From the NCBI GenBank assembly GCA_023133395.1, contig JAGLWO010000324.1:1-8046 (forward strand): 8,046 nucleotides of DNA. The letters are read 5' to 3'. A program made the position numbers and the translations under genes. The notes under the pieces are model-generated. The model was not told where the DNA came from, made no database searches, and worked only from the letters and a program-made list of their open reading frames with translations. Each line of letters starts with the position of its first letter. Within the stretch, counting starts at the first letter, position 1. Source of the stretch: Candidatus Cloacimonadota bacterium (GTDB lineage: Bacteria; Cloacimonadota; Cloacimonadia; Cloacimonadales; TCS61). Shown here piece after piece: positions 1 to 6,909 of this stretch.

Positions 1-531
1 ATCTATGAAAATATCCTGATAAAATATTCTTCTATAAAAACCTATGAAGCGAATTTTATGCAGGAGAACTACTGGAAAGAACTGGATACATTTAAACAAT
101 CCTATGGAAAAATATATTACGACAGTTCACATATGCTACTGGATTATGAAGAACCTGCAGGACAAAAGCTTCTAATTGTGAATAGTGCCATTACGATCTA
201 TGAACCATCTTCAAATCAAGCTTTGATATCAAATGAAATTAATATGGAACTAAGACCCGTAACATTTATTTCTCAATATTGGGATATTTCTCAAAAGGAA
301 TTGATAGAAGAAAATGAGAAAAGCATTAAAATAAAATTTATTACACCTGAAAAAGAACAGATATTTATTCACTTGAATGATTGTCTTATAACCGAGTTCT
401 TGATTTTGGATGAATTCGAAAATAGTGTAGTTTATAAATTCTCTTCGGAAAAAATCAACAAGCAACTTCCTGAGAATATCTTTCAACTTAATTTACCTGA
501 AAATACTAACATTATCGACAGCCGAAAATAA
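1..531 (+). CDS. lolA: LolA-type outer-membrane lipoprotein carrier protein, 5' end missing
   Basis: The reading frame is open from the first base of the window, so the gene starts upstream; the ATG at 58 is an internal methionine, not the start. 176 residues are visible. LolA proteins are periplasmic chaperones that carry lipoproteins from the inner to the outer membrane in a half-barrel with a hydrophobic cavity. Family hallmarks seen here are the early YSSIKTYEANFMQ segment (the usual 'SF.A.F.Q' position), then GKIYYDSSHMLLDYEEP, matching the 'G.l....P..lrw.y..P' region, and LLIVNSAITIYEPSSNQA (the 'lvsdG..lw.Y.p...Q' region). Near the end, DEFENSVVYKFSSEKIN and LPENIFQLNLPENTNIID match the typical LolA ending 'D..gN.t.i.f......n.lp...F.f..P.gvdvi'. 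Only the N-terminal signal peptide and first strands are missing. The gene symbol rests on family resemblance. It is followed by 110 bp before the next gene, so co-transcription is uncertain. Confidence 0.85.
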   Translation: MYENILIKYSSIKTYEANFMQENYWKELDTFKQSYGKIYYDSSHMLLDYEEPAGQKLLIVNSAITIYEPSSNQALISNEINMELRPVTFISQYWDISQKELIEENEKSIKIKFITPEKEQIFIHLNDCLITEFLILDEFENSVVYKFSSEKINKQLPENIFQLNLPENTNIIDSRK

Positions 532-548
532 AAACTTTACAAAAGTTT
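532..548 (+). other. Short A+T-rich hairpin after the lolA stop
   Basis: AAACTTT (532-538) and AAAGTTT (542-548) form a 7-bp stem with a 3-nt loop directly after the stop codon. No T-run follows and the stem is A+T-rich, so it is at best a weak terminator or an mRNA 3'-end stabiliser. The rest of the 110-bp spacer to the next gene shows no convincing promoter; a TATAGT at 619-624 has no matching -35 box. Confidence 0.25.
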
Positions 549-641
549 ACCATAATTGCTATTCTGAAACTGCAGAATGAATAAGAAAATATACTACTCT
601 TATTCAAATATTGAGTGATATAGTTTTTTAAGGAGCATAAA

Positions 642-1697
642 ATGATAGCATTAATTATGGCAGGTGGTGTGGGAACGAGGTTCTGGCCACTCAGTCGGAA
701 TTCTAAACCAAAACAGTTTTTAAAAATTCTTTCTGAAAAGTCCATGTTACAGATAACAGTGGATCGTCTACTTCCAAAAATTAGAATGGAAGATATTTAT
801 GTTGTAACTGCTCAATCTCAGGTGGAACTAACTAAAAAGCATTTGCCCCAGCTTCCTGAAGAAAATATTATTATTGAACCATTTGGAATGAACACTGCTC
901 CCTGTATTGCCCTCAGTGCTCAATATCTAGCTCGTAAGTACGATAAATCGGAAAAAATGATAGTATTGCCTGCCGACCATTTAATTGCCCGTAGAGACGA
1001 TTTTTTGAACTCTCTGGAAATAGGAGAAATTTCTGCTGAAAAAGATAATCTGGTTACGTTTGGAATTAAACCAGACTATCCTGCCACAGGTTATGGCTAC
1101 ATCGAAGCTGGCGAAAAGATAGATGACCAATGCTTCTTCGTTAAACAGTTTAAAGAAAAGCCAGATCTGGAAACAGCAGAATCTTTCCTAAAAGCAGGTA
1201 ATTTCTTCTGGAACAGTGGTATGTTTATGTGGAAGATCGAGACCATTCTTAAAGCTTTTCAGGATTACCTCTCGAAAGTTACACAGATACTGGAAAAGAT
1301 AGAAAATAAATGGAATACTAAAGGATTGACTGCGGATATTTCCTATGAATATTCTGGAATGCCAAAAGTTCCTGTCGACGTCGGGATTATGGAAAAAGCA
1401 GAAAAGCGCGTTGTAATCCTGGTAGATTACGGCTGGAGTGATGTGGGAAGCTGGAAAGCGCTCTATGATATTTCCCAAAAAGATGAAAACAATAACGTTC
1501 TTAAATGTAAAAATGAAATAATTGAAAGTAAAAACAATTATGTAAATTCAGAGAAATTTGTCGCTCTCGTTGGTGTAGAGAACATGATTGTGATTGATAG
1601 CGGTGATGCGCTTCTCATTGCTGATAAAAGCTGCTCTGAAGATGTGAAGAAAATAGTTGAAAAATTAAAAAAGGATGGAAAAGAAGAATTGCTGTAA
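642..1697 (+). CDS. manC: Mannose-1-phosphate guanylyltransferase (GDP-mannose pyrophosphorylase), single-domain
   Basis: Cytosolic enzyme converting mannose-1-phosphate and GTP to GDP-mannose and pyrophosphate, the mannosyl donor (and precursor of GDP-fucose and related sugars) for surface polysaccharides and glycans. The nucleotidyltransferase signature is at residues 7-26 (AGGVGTRFWPLSR, then KPKQF), with the Gly-rich loop, catalytic Arg13 and pyrophosphorylase Lys24. Further family motifs are EPFGMNTAPC (79-88), VLPADH (108-113, metal/base-contacting Asp), the product-site GYGYIEAG (150-157), FKEKP (170-174), FFWNSGMFMW (188-197) and the D...GWSDVGSW block (262-271). At 351 residues it matches the monofunctional type; the C-terminal phosphomannose isomerase domain of ManC/AlgA bifunctional proteins (about 470 aa) is absent. 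The start is supported by AAGGAG at 630-635, six bases before the ATG. Nothing ties it to a local glycan operon in this window. Confidence 0.93.
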   Translation: MIALIMAGGVGTRFWPLSRNSKPKQFLKILSEKSMLQITVDRLLPKIRMEDIYVVTAQSQVELTKKHLPQLPEENIIIEPFGMNTAPCIALSAQYLARKYDKSEKMIVLPADHLIARRDDFLNSLEIGEISAEKDNLVTFGIKPDYPATGYGYIEAGEKIDDQCFFVKQFKEKPDLETAESFLKAGNFFWNSGMFMWKIETILKAFQDYLSKVTQILEKIENKWNTKGLTADISYEYSGMPKVPVDVGIMEKAEKRVVILVDYGWSDVGSWKALYDISQKDENNNVLKCKNEIIESKNNYVNSEKFVALVGVENMIVIDSGDALLIADKSCSEDVKKIVEKLKKDGKEELL

Positions 1698-1751
1698 AAC
1701 TTGAGTTAAGTTGTCCAGCAGCTGCCGGACGATCTTGACTTAAGTTGTTTT
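1698..1751 (+). terminator. Long imperfect hairpin after manC, possible terminator
   Basis: Starting at the first base after the manC stop, AACTTGAGTTAAG (1698-1710) pairs with CTTGACTTAAGTT (1734-1746) along 13 bp with two G-T wobbles. An inner stem GTCC (1712-1715)/GGAC (1727-1730) encloses the palindrome GCAGCTGC (1718-1725). The T-rich TTGTTTT (1745-1751) follows the 3' arm. Position and shape fit an intrinsic terminator, but the T-tract is interrupted by G and the right arm is also shared with the next hairpin. Confidence 0.4.
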
Positions 1752-1820
1752 CAATCAACTTAACACAAGATCTTTCAGACTTGTGTCAAGTTTCAACAGG
1801 GCAGCCTGTCTTGACTTAAG
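1700..1820 (+). repeat. Array of five 11-nt motif copies with alternating hairpin pairing
   Basis: The motif CTTGACTTAAG or a close variant occurs at 1700-1710 (CTTGAGTTAAG), 1734-1744 (CTTGACTTAAG), 1759-1769 (CTTAACACAAG, inverted), 1780-1790 (CTTGTGTCAAG) and 1810-1820 (CTTGACTTAAG). The motif is nearly its own reverse complement, so each copy can pair with either neighbour. The alternatives are 1 with 2, 2 with 3 (16-nt arms 1732-1747 and 1756-1771, two central mismatches), 3 with 4 (one mismatch) and 4 with 5 (around an inner ACAGG/CCTGT stem, 1796-1800 and 1805-1809). The last copy lies seven bases upstream of the AGGAGG of the next gene. It resembles a small intergenic REP- or MITE-like element; a regulatory role is inference. 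Confidence 0.7.
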
Positions 1821-1950
1821 TTGAACAGGAGGTTATTATGAAAAACCTTATATTTATTTTTATTCTCATTTTTTGCAGTACTTTTCTTTTTTCACAAACC
1901 ACAATTCCCGGCGGACCAGTTTGGGGTACCTGGGATTTGGCAGGTTCACC
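1802..1950 (+). repeat. 149-bp perfect direct repeat, copy 1 (leader plus signal-peptide region)
   Basis: Read base by base, this stretch is identical to 3546-3694. It covers 36 bp of untranslated leader, including CAGCCTGTCTTGACTTAAG and the AGGAGG ribosome binding site, and the first 113 bp of coding sequence (signal peptide and start of the mature protein). The flanking bases differ (G1801 versus T3545; T1951 versus A3695). Confidence 0.95.
1827..1832 (+). promoter_or_regulatory. Ribosome binding site of the 560-aa beta-helix gene
   Basis: A perfect AGGAGG Shine-Dalgarno five bases before the ATG at 1838. It fixes the start and predicts efficient initiation. The same site is present at 3571-3576 for the paralogous gene. 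Confidence 0.8.
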
Positions 1951-3520
1951 TTATTTAATTGAAGGAGATATTGTCATTTTACTTGATACATTGATAATAG
2001 AACCTGGAGTAACAGTAATATTTCAAGATCATTATAAATTCAATGTAGGTATAGGGGATTTTGAGGGACAATTACTTGCTATAGGTGCAGAACAAGATAG
2101 TATATTATTTACAGCTGCAGATCCTGATATTGGTTGGTGTGGAATTCGTTTTGAAACCGAACTTTCTTATTTAGATTCTTCCAGAATAAAATACTGCCGG
2201 ATTGAATATGGAAAAGCTACCGGAACAGGAAATGATACTAAAGGAGGGGCAATATATTGTGATTTATTTTCAGAAGTAGAAATAGCTTATTGTAATATAA
2301 CTAATAACTATACAGAACACCCTGATGGAGGTGCGATTTACCTAGAAAATTCTGAACCGTTGATTCATCATCTCAAAATTCAAAATAATGAAAATGGCGG
2401 AATATTTTCGAATGAATTATGTTCTAACATTTCGGAGTCAAAAATATGCAATAATACGAATTATGGATTAAAAAAATTTCATAAAATTATAAACTGTGAG
2501 GTTTTTAATCATGAATATGGAATTATATACTCAGAAGTTATTGAAAATTGTAAAATATTCGACAATGATTACGGGATTATAGATATTCTTGGAGAGACAA
2601 ACGACCAGATAATAATTAATAGTTTTATTTCTAATAATGAATATGCTATGAATTATGATAATGGTTGGTCAACAGGAAATTATGAACTTGTCGGTTGTGT
2701 TATTACAAATAATGATCATGGATTGTTTAGCAGTTGCGGTTTCGATATGAGTGTAGTGAATTGTACATTTGCCTATAATGATGATTATGGTATTCATATT
2801 TGGGAGTATCAAAGTCAGCAACCCAGAAGTAATGTAAGTATATTAAATACAATCTTTTTTATGAATGAAGATAATATAGAGATAGAATTGTTTCCCAGAT
2901 TATCAGTATCTGTTGATTATTCATTGATTAATGATGCTCCCACTGGCGTTAACATTGGAGATAATTGTATAACTGGTAATCCTGATTTTGTTGACCCATC
3001 TTCTGGAGTTGGATCGAATTATAACGGACTTATAGCAGATTGGTCATTGGATAATACTTCAATATGTATAAATCAAGGAATTCCTGATACTACCGGATTA
3101 AATATCCCGGAATTAGATATAGCTGGAAACCCACGCATTTATCAGGGAGATATTCCCCGAATTGATATTGGGGCTTACGAATTCCAAGGTGAGCCTCAGA
3201 TAGGAATTGATAATTTTCAATTGCCAGTTGTCAATTTTCAATTGTCGAACTACCCTAACCCCTTCAATCCTGAAACAAAAATTTCCTTCTCTATAGCCGG
3301 TTCTGATGATAGAGAGAAAAATGTTTCAATTACAATCTACAACATCAAAGGTCAGAGAGTAAAAAAGCTGGTTAAAGAAAAAATGAAACTCGGCAGATAT
3401 TTCATTATCTGGAACAGTAAAGATCAAAACGGTAAACCCGTGTCCAGCGGCATCTACTTCTACCAACTGGATGTCGAAGGCAAAACCCGAAAAACCTGTA
3501 AAATGCTTTTGTTGAAATAA
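1838..3520 (+). CDS. Secreted right-handed beta-helix protein with anchor-Q motif and type A C-terminal sorting domain (560 aa)
   Basis: Residues 1-20 are a signal peptide (MKN, hydrophobic core LIFIFILIF, then LFSQ before TTIPGG). Cys13 is preceded by F, so it is not a good lipobox. Residues about 40-350 are a parallel beta-helix of the pectate-lyase-like fold: short strands alternate with Asn-rich turns (NITNN, IQNNENGG, ISNNEYA, ITNNDHG). Residues about 375-450 form the 'choice-of-anchor Q' segment ending LDIAGNPRIY..D.....DIGAYEFQG. A linker with a doubled NFQL unit (459-470) leads to NYPNPFNPET (471-480) and the FlgD-Ig-like sorting domain (IYNIKGQRVKKL, SSGIYFYQL, KMLLLK end), which in FCB bacteria directs type IX-style export and is removed or anchored at the surface. 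No catalytic residues of a polysaccharide lyase could be identified; adhesin, glycan-binding or enzyme roles all remain possible. Its N-terminal about 190 residues are near-identical to those of the downstream gene. Confidence 0.85.
   Translation: MKNLIFIFILIFCSTFLFSQTTIPGGPVWGTWDLAGSPYLIEGDIVILLDTLIIEPGVTVIFQDHYKFNVGIGDFEGQLLAIGAEQDSILFTAADPDIGWCGIRFETELSYLDSSRIKYCRIEYGKATGTGNDTKGGAIYCDLFSEVEIAYCNITNNYTEHPDGGAIYLENSEPLIHHLKIQNNENGGIFSNELCSNISESKICNNTNYGLKKFHKIINCEVFNHEYGIIYSEVIENCKIFDNDYGIIDILGETNDQIIINSFISNNEYAMNYDNGWSTGNYELVGCVITNNDHGLFSSCGFDMSVVNCTFAYNDDYGIHIWEYQSQQPRSNVSILNTIFFMNEDNIEIELFPRLSVSVDYSLINDAPTGVNIGDNCITGNPDFVDPSSGVGSNYNGLIADWSLDNTSICINQGIPDTTGLNIPELDIAGNPRIYQGDIPRIDIGAYEFQGEPQIGIDNFQLPVVNFQLSNYPNPFNPETKISFSIAGSDDREKNVSITIYNIKGQRVKKLVKEKMKLGRYFIIWNSKDQNGKPVSSGIYFYQLDVEGKTRKTCKMLLLK
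3212..3244 (+). repeat. 21-bp-period repeat in the linker before the sorting domain
   Basis: AATTTTCAATTG occurs at 3212-3223 and again at 3233-3244, exactly 21 bp (7 codons) apart. In protein this gives two heptads, NFQLPVV and NFQLSNY, the second running into the sorting domain. CAATTG is palindromic, so the repeats are also self-complementary. Confidence 0.8.
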
Positions 3521-3527
3521 TATAAAA

Positions 3528-3564
3528 CTTGAATTAAGCAGGCTTCAGCCTGTCTTGACTTAAG
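3528..3564 (+). repeat. Intergenic hairpin element between the two beta-helix genes
   Basis: CTTGAATTAAG (3528-3538) pairs with CTTGACTTAAG (3554-3564), with two G-T wobbles and one A-C mismatch. An inner CAGGCT (3539-3544)/AGCCTG (3547-3552) stem gives a tight tip, probably a UUCA loop, with one bulged T at 3553. It is the same element family as in 1700-1820, here reduced to a single unit in a 61-bp spacer, and it lies just before the AGGAGG of the next gene. No T-run follows, so it is not an obvious terminator. It could limit or modulate read-through or protect mRNA ends. Confidence 0.65.
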
Positions 3565-3694
3565 TTGAACAGGAGGTTATTATGAAAAACCTTATATTTA
3601 TTTTTATTCTCATTTTTTGCAGTACTTTTCTTTTTTCACAAACCACAATTCCCGGCGGACCAGTTTGGGGTACCTGGGATTTGGCAGGTTCACC
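3546..3694 (+). repeat. 149-bp perfect direct repeat, copy 2 (leader plus signal-peptide region)
   Basis: Identical to 1802-1950 at an offset of 1744 bp. It contains the AGGAGG at 3571-3576 and the start codon at 3582. Beyond 3694 the two genes stay homologous but differ at many positions, including silent ones. Confidence 0.95.
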
Positions 3695-6600
3695 ATATTT
3701 AATCGAAGGAGATATTTTCATTTTTCTTGATACACTAATCATAGAACCAGGGGTAATAGTAATATTTCAAGATCATTATAAACTCAATGTGGGTTTATCG
3801 GGATTCGATGGACAATTACTTGCTATAGGTACAGAGCAAGATAGTATTTTGTTTACTTCAGTAAACCCTGATATTGGTTGGGGTGGAATTCGTTTTGAAT
3901 CCGAGCTTTCTTATTTGGATTCTTCCAGAATAAAATATAGTCGAATAGAATATGGAAAAGCTACTGGAACAGGGAATGACACAAAGGGCGGGGCAATATA
4001 TTGTGATTCATTTTCAGAAGTAGAAATTGCTTATTGTAACATAACTAATAATTATACAGAACACAATGATGGTGGAGTTATTTATTTAGAAAACAGTTCA
4101 CCTAATCTGCATCATCTGAGAATTCAAAATAATGAAAATGGTGGAGTTTTTTCGAATGATCATTCTGCTTCCCTTTCAAATTCTGAAATTTTGAATAATT
4201 CAGAATATGGTGTTTTCCAGTTGTATCAGCTTGAAGAAAGCATAGTAGATGGACATGATAATATTGGAATTAGAAACACAAATTATATTAAAAGTTGTAT
4301 CATAAAAAACAATTCTTATGGAATTAGATCCTATTATGGGATTCAACACACAGATGTTGTTAATTGTATTGTAGTTAATAACGTACACGCAATATATGCT
4401 TCGGATACTGAAGTAGATGTGATTAATTCATTAATTGCAAATAATACTCACGGTATTTATTCTTATGGTTACTTTTATTCTCCAAATGCAAATATTCTGA
4501 ATTGTACTATAGTAAATAATTTTAACTGTGGCATATACATTTTTTGGGGAGAATATATTCGAGAACCAGGCAGAAATGCCTGTAATATTCTAAATACAAT
4601 TTTATGGGGTAATGGTGGTAACGATATATATACAATTCTATACTTTGTGTATCAAGTTAATGTAGATTATTCCTGTATAGAAGATGAGCTTCAATCTAAT
4701 ATTAGTGTTGGCGATAATTGTATCAATAATAGTCCATTGTTTGTTGATCCAACTCCTGGTTCAGGTGTTACCTATAATGCAATGAATGCAAACTGGTCTT
4801 TAAGTTCGAATTCATTATGCATTAATCATGGAATTCCAGATACAACGGGTTACAATATTCCAGCGTATGATTTAGCTGGGAATCCAAGAATATATGCAGG
4901 AGATAATCCCATAATAGATATTGGAGCTTATGAATTTCAGGGTGAACCAGACCCGATTCCTGAGATTGAAATAATTCCTGATGAATTGAATTTTGGTTCA
5001 TGGTTAGTGAATAATTATTCAGAAATATTCGAAAGCAATATTTATAATATAGGATTCGCACCATTAATAATTGATTCAATCACTGCACCCGAAGGTTTCT
5101 TTATAAAGAGACCAGACGATCCGGATTTTGTTAGTACAATTCCATCATTCTCAATAGAAATAGATGATTGTGAGCAATTACAAACGATTTTTTTACCTGA
5201 GGCTGTTATAGCATATAATGATACCATAAAACTGTATTCGAATGATCCTGATGAATATATTTCGACCATATCTGTCTCCGGAGAAGGAACGATAATTGAT
5301 ACAACAATTCAGGGAAATATTAGTGAAGATATTATAATTGAAAATGATATCTATGTTGTAGGAAATGTTACAATTGTGAATGGTGTTACATTAACCATTC
5401 TACCGGGAGTAAATGTTATTGTTACAGGAGGATATTCTATTAATATTCAGGGTAGAATCTTAGCTGAAGGAACCGAACAGGACACAATTTATTTTTATAG
5501 AGAAGATAATTTGTGGGGAGGGATAAATTTCATTCAAACTCCTGCTTCCAATGATTCATCTAAATTTTCATATTGCAAGATAACTAAAGCTGCTGGTGGT
5601 GCCATAGATATTGATTCTTTTGATAAAGTAATTATTTCTAATTGTACTATCAGGAATAATAGAAGAACCGATCATGGTGGAGGGATTAATTGCTTAAATG
5701 CAGAATTGAATATAAGAAATTCAAATATTTGCAGAAATTTAGCAATAAACTATGATGATTTTGCAACCTGTGGTGGCGCTATTTATCTTGAAGATTCTTA
5801 TCTAAAATTAGAAAAGTGTATCATTTCAAGGAGTTTTGTTTATGGTGATTATGAATGGTCTGGTGGAGCCGGAGCCGGGATGTATATAATTAATTCATCG
5901 TGTGATATGACGGATTGTGAAATATATGGTAATTATTCAGTTTTTAATGGTGGACCAAGCTGCGGTGGTGGATTATGGGCTTATAATTCGCAGTTAGATA
6001 TAAATAATACAATTTTTAGAGATAACGAAATGACTTACGGTGCTGGAATTTTAATAGATGATTGTAATCTCTTCATTAGGAATTCTTTATTTTTCGATAA
6101 TAATGCAGATGGTGTTTCTTGTGATGGTGATTCTTATGTGGAGATTATCAATTCAACTTTATGTAATAATTACGGTTATGGATTTGCAGGTGCTGGAGAT
6201 AATCTGTATTTTATAAATAGCATTTTTCAAGGTAATTATTTTAATCAAATCGGAATTTCTGGAGGTTATGGGGGTCATGGGATTACAACCGCAGATTTCG
6301 AATATAATTGTATTGAAGATGGGATAAATGGAGTTATAATTAATAATCCGTCTTGGGTAATTCTCAACTGGCTAGAAGGCAATATCGAAGATGATCCTCT
6401 GTTCATCGATCCTGAAAATAGGAATTTCCATTTTTTCAGCGATTCACCCTGTATAAATACTGGCACTCCCGACACTACCGGATTAAATCTTCCCGAATAT
6501 GACCTGGATGGCAATCCTCGAATTTATGAAGACCGTATCGATATGGGCTGCTACGAATGGCAGGGAACAGAAGTAGAAAATGACCAATTACCAATGACCA

Positions 6601-6887
6601 GTTACCAATTACAAAATTACCCCAATCCCTTTAACCCCGAAACCAAAATTACCTTCTCTATAGCTGGTTCTGACGACAAAGAGAAAAAAGTTTCAATTAC
6701 AATCTACAACATCAAGGGACAAAAAGTAAAAACGCTGATTAAAGAAAAAATGGAACCCGGCAGACATTCCATTATCTGGGATAGTAAAGATGGAAACAAC
6801 AAAACTGTAGGCTCAGGCATTTACTTCTACCAACTGGATGTTGATGGCAAAACCAGGGAAACCCGGAAGATGTTATTACTGAAATGA
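3582..6887 (+). CDS. Secreted two-module beta-helix protein with central ASH-like domain and type A C-terminal sorting domain (1101 aa)
   Basis: Same signal peptide as the upstream gene (residues 1-20, cleavage likely near LFSQ). Module A is a beta-helix (about 40-365) ending in an anchor-Q segment (about 385-454, YDLAGNPRIY, DIGAYEFQG). Residues about 460-570 resemble an ASH/choice-of-anchor D domain (IIPDELNFGSW, IYNIGFAPLII, LYSNDPDEY, ISVSGEGT). Module B is a second beta-helix (about 575-935) that restarts with the same cap as module A (GRILAEGTEQDTIYF, WGGINF, NDSSKFSYCKI, GGAI) and has Gly/Asn-rich rungs (GGGINC, GGAIYL, GAGAGMYI, GGGLWAY). It ends in a second anchor-Q segment (955-995, DLDGNPRIY, DMGCYEWQG). 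A heptad linker (998-1011) precedes NYPNPFNPET (1012-1021) and the sorting domain ending KMLLLK. Export to the cell surface through a type IX-like route is the family expectation. The ligand or enzymatic activity is unknown, and no catalytic motif was recognised. Start chosen by AGGAGG five bases upstream. Confidence 0.85.
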   Translation: MKNLIFIFILIFCSTFLFSQTTIPGGPVWGTWDLAGSPYLIEGDIFIFLDTLIIEPGVIVIFQDHYKLNVGLSGFDGQLLAIGTEQDSILFTSVNPDIGWGGIRFESELSYLDSSRIKYSRIEYGKATGTGNDTKGGAIYCDSFSEVEIAYCNITNNYTEHNDGGVIYLENSSPNLHHLRIQNNENGGVFSNDHSASLSNSEILNNSEYGVFQLYQLEESIVDGHDNIGIRNTNYIKSCIIKNNSYGIRSYYGIQHTDVVNCIVVNNVHAIYASDTEVDVINSLIANNTHGIYSYGYFYSPNANILNCTIVNNFNCGIYIFWGEYIREPGRNACNILNTILWGNGGNDIYTILYFVYQVNVDYSCIEDELQSNISVGDNCINNSPLFVDPTPGSGVTYNAMNANWSLSSNSLCINHGIPDTTGYNIPAYDLAGNPRIYAGDNPIIDIGAYEFQGEPDPIPEIEIIPDELNFGSWLVNNYSEIFESNIYNIGFAPLIIDSITAPEGFFIKRPDDPDFVSTIPSFSIEIDDCEQLQTIFLPEAVIAYNDTIKLYSNDPDEYISTISVSGEGTIIDTTIQGNISEDIIIENDIYVVGNVTIVNGVTLTILPGVNVIVTGGYSINIQGRILAEGTEQDTIYFYREDNLWGGINFIQTPASNDSSKFSYCKITKAAGGAIDIDSFDKVIISNCTIRNNRRTDHGGGINCLNAELNIRNSNICRNLAINYDDFATCGGAIYLEDSYLKLEKCIISRSFVYGDYEWSGGAGAGMYIINSSCDMTDCEIYGNYSVFNGGPSCGGGLWAYNSQLDINNTIFRDNEMTYGAGILIDDCNLFIRNSLFFDNNADGVSCDGDSYVEIINSTLCNNYGYGFAGAGDNLYFINSIFQGNYFNQIGISGGYGGHGITTADFEYNCIEDGINGVIINNPSWVILNWLEGNIEDDPLFIDPENRNFHFFSDSPCINTGTPDTTGLNLPEYDLDGNPRIYEDRIDMGCYEWQGTEVENDQLPMTSYQLQNYPNPFNPETKITFSIAGSDDKEKKVSITIYNIKGQKVKTLIKEKMEPGRHSIIWDSKDGNNKTVGSGIYFYQLDVDGKTRETRKMLLLK
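6583..6611 (+). repeat. 21-bp-period repeat in the second linker
   Basis: ACCAATTA occurs at 6583-6590 and 6604-6611, again 21 bp apart, encoding the heptads NDQLPMT and SYQLQNY immediately before the sorting domain. The DNA unit differs from the one at 3212-3244 while the peptide pattern xxQLxxx is kept. Confidence 0.75.
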
Positions 6888-6902
6888 GTTAAGCAGGAGG
6901 TT
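6885..6902 (+). repeat. Collapsed remnant of the intergenic hairpin element, supplying the stop codon
   Basis: TGAGTTAAG (6885-6893) matches the last nine bases of the motif copy at 1702-1710. It is followed by CAGGAGGTT (6894-6902), which matches 3570-3578 upstream of the second beta-helix gene. Joining TTAAGCAGG (3534-3542) to the CAGG at 3570-3573 by losing the 31 bp between them gives this sequence. The TGA of the 1101-aa gene (6885-6887) lies inside the motif. Confidence 0.65.
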
Positions 6903-6909
6903 CATTCTT

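Noticed and set aside
58..60. ATG at 58 as the start of the first gene
   Set aside because: The frame is open to base 1 and the upstream residues (YSSIKTYEANF) belong to the conserved LolA N-terminal region. There is no ribosome binding site before 58.
1188..1478. Antisense 96-codon frame within manC, and other opposite-strand frames within the large genes
   Set aside because: They lie wholly inside well-supported genes, have no ribosome binding sites or recognisable families, and are explained as shadows of the coding strand.
1700..1820. CRISPR-like array
   Set aside because: The repeats are only 11 nt, occur in both orientations with irregular spacing of 21-34 bp, and no cas genes are present.
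1811..1839. TTGACT (1811-1816) and TATTAT (1834-1839) separated by 17 bp, a good sigma-70-like promoter; repeated at 3555-3560 and 3578-3583
   Set aside because: The -10 box overlaps the ATG, so transcription would begin inside the coding sequence and lose the start codon and ribosome binding site. The TTGACT is explained by the repeat motif.
1838..1876. Possible lipoprotein signal at Cys13 of both beta-helix proteins
   Set aside because: The residues before the Cys are LIF; Phe at -1 does not fit a lipobox, and a normal cleavage site near LFSQ follows.
1838..6887. Transposon or phage origin for the duplicated genes
   Set aside because: No transposase, integrase or terminal inverted repeats bounding the region. 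The duplication is a tandem paralogy with a shared leader.
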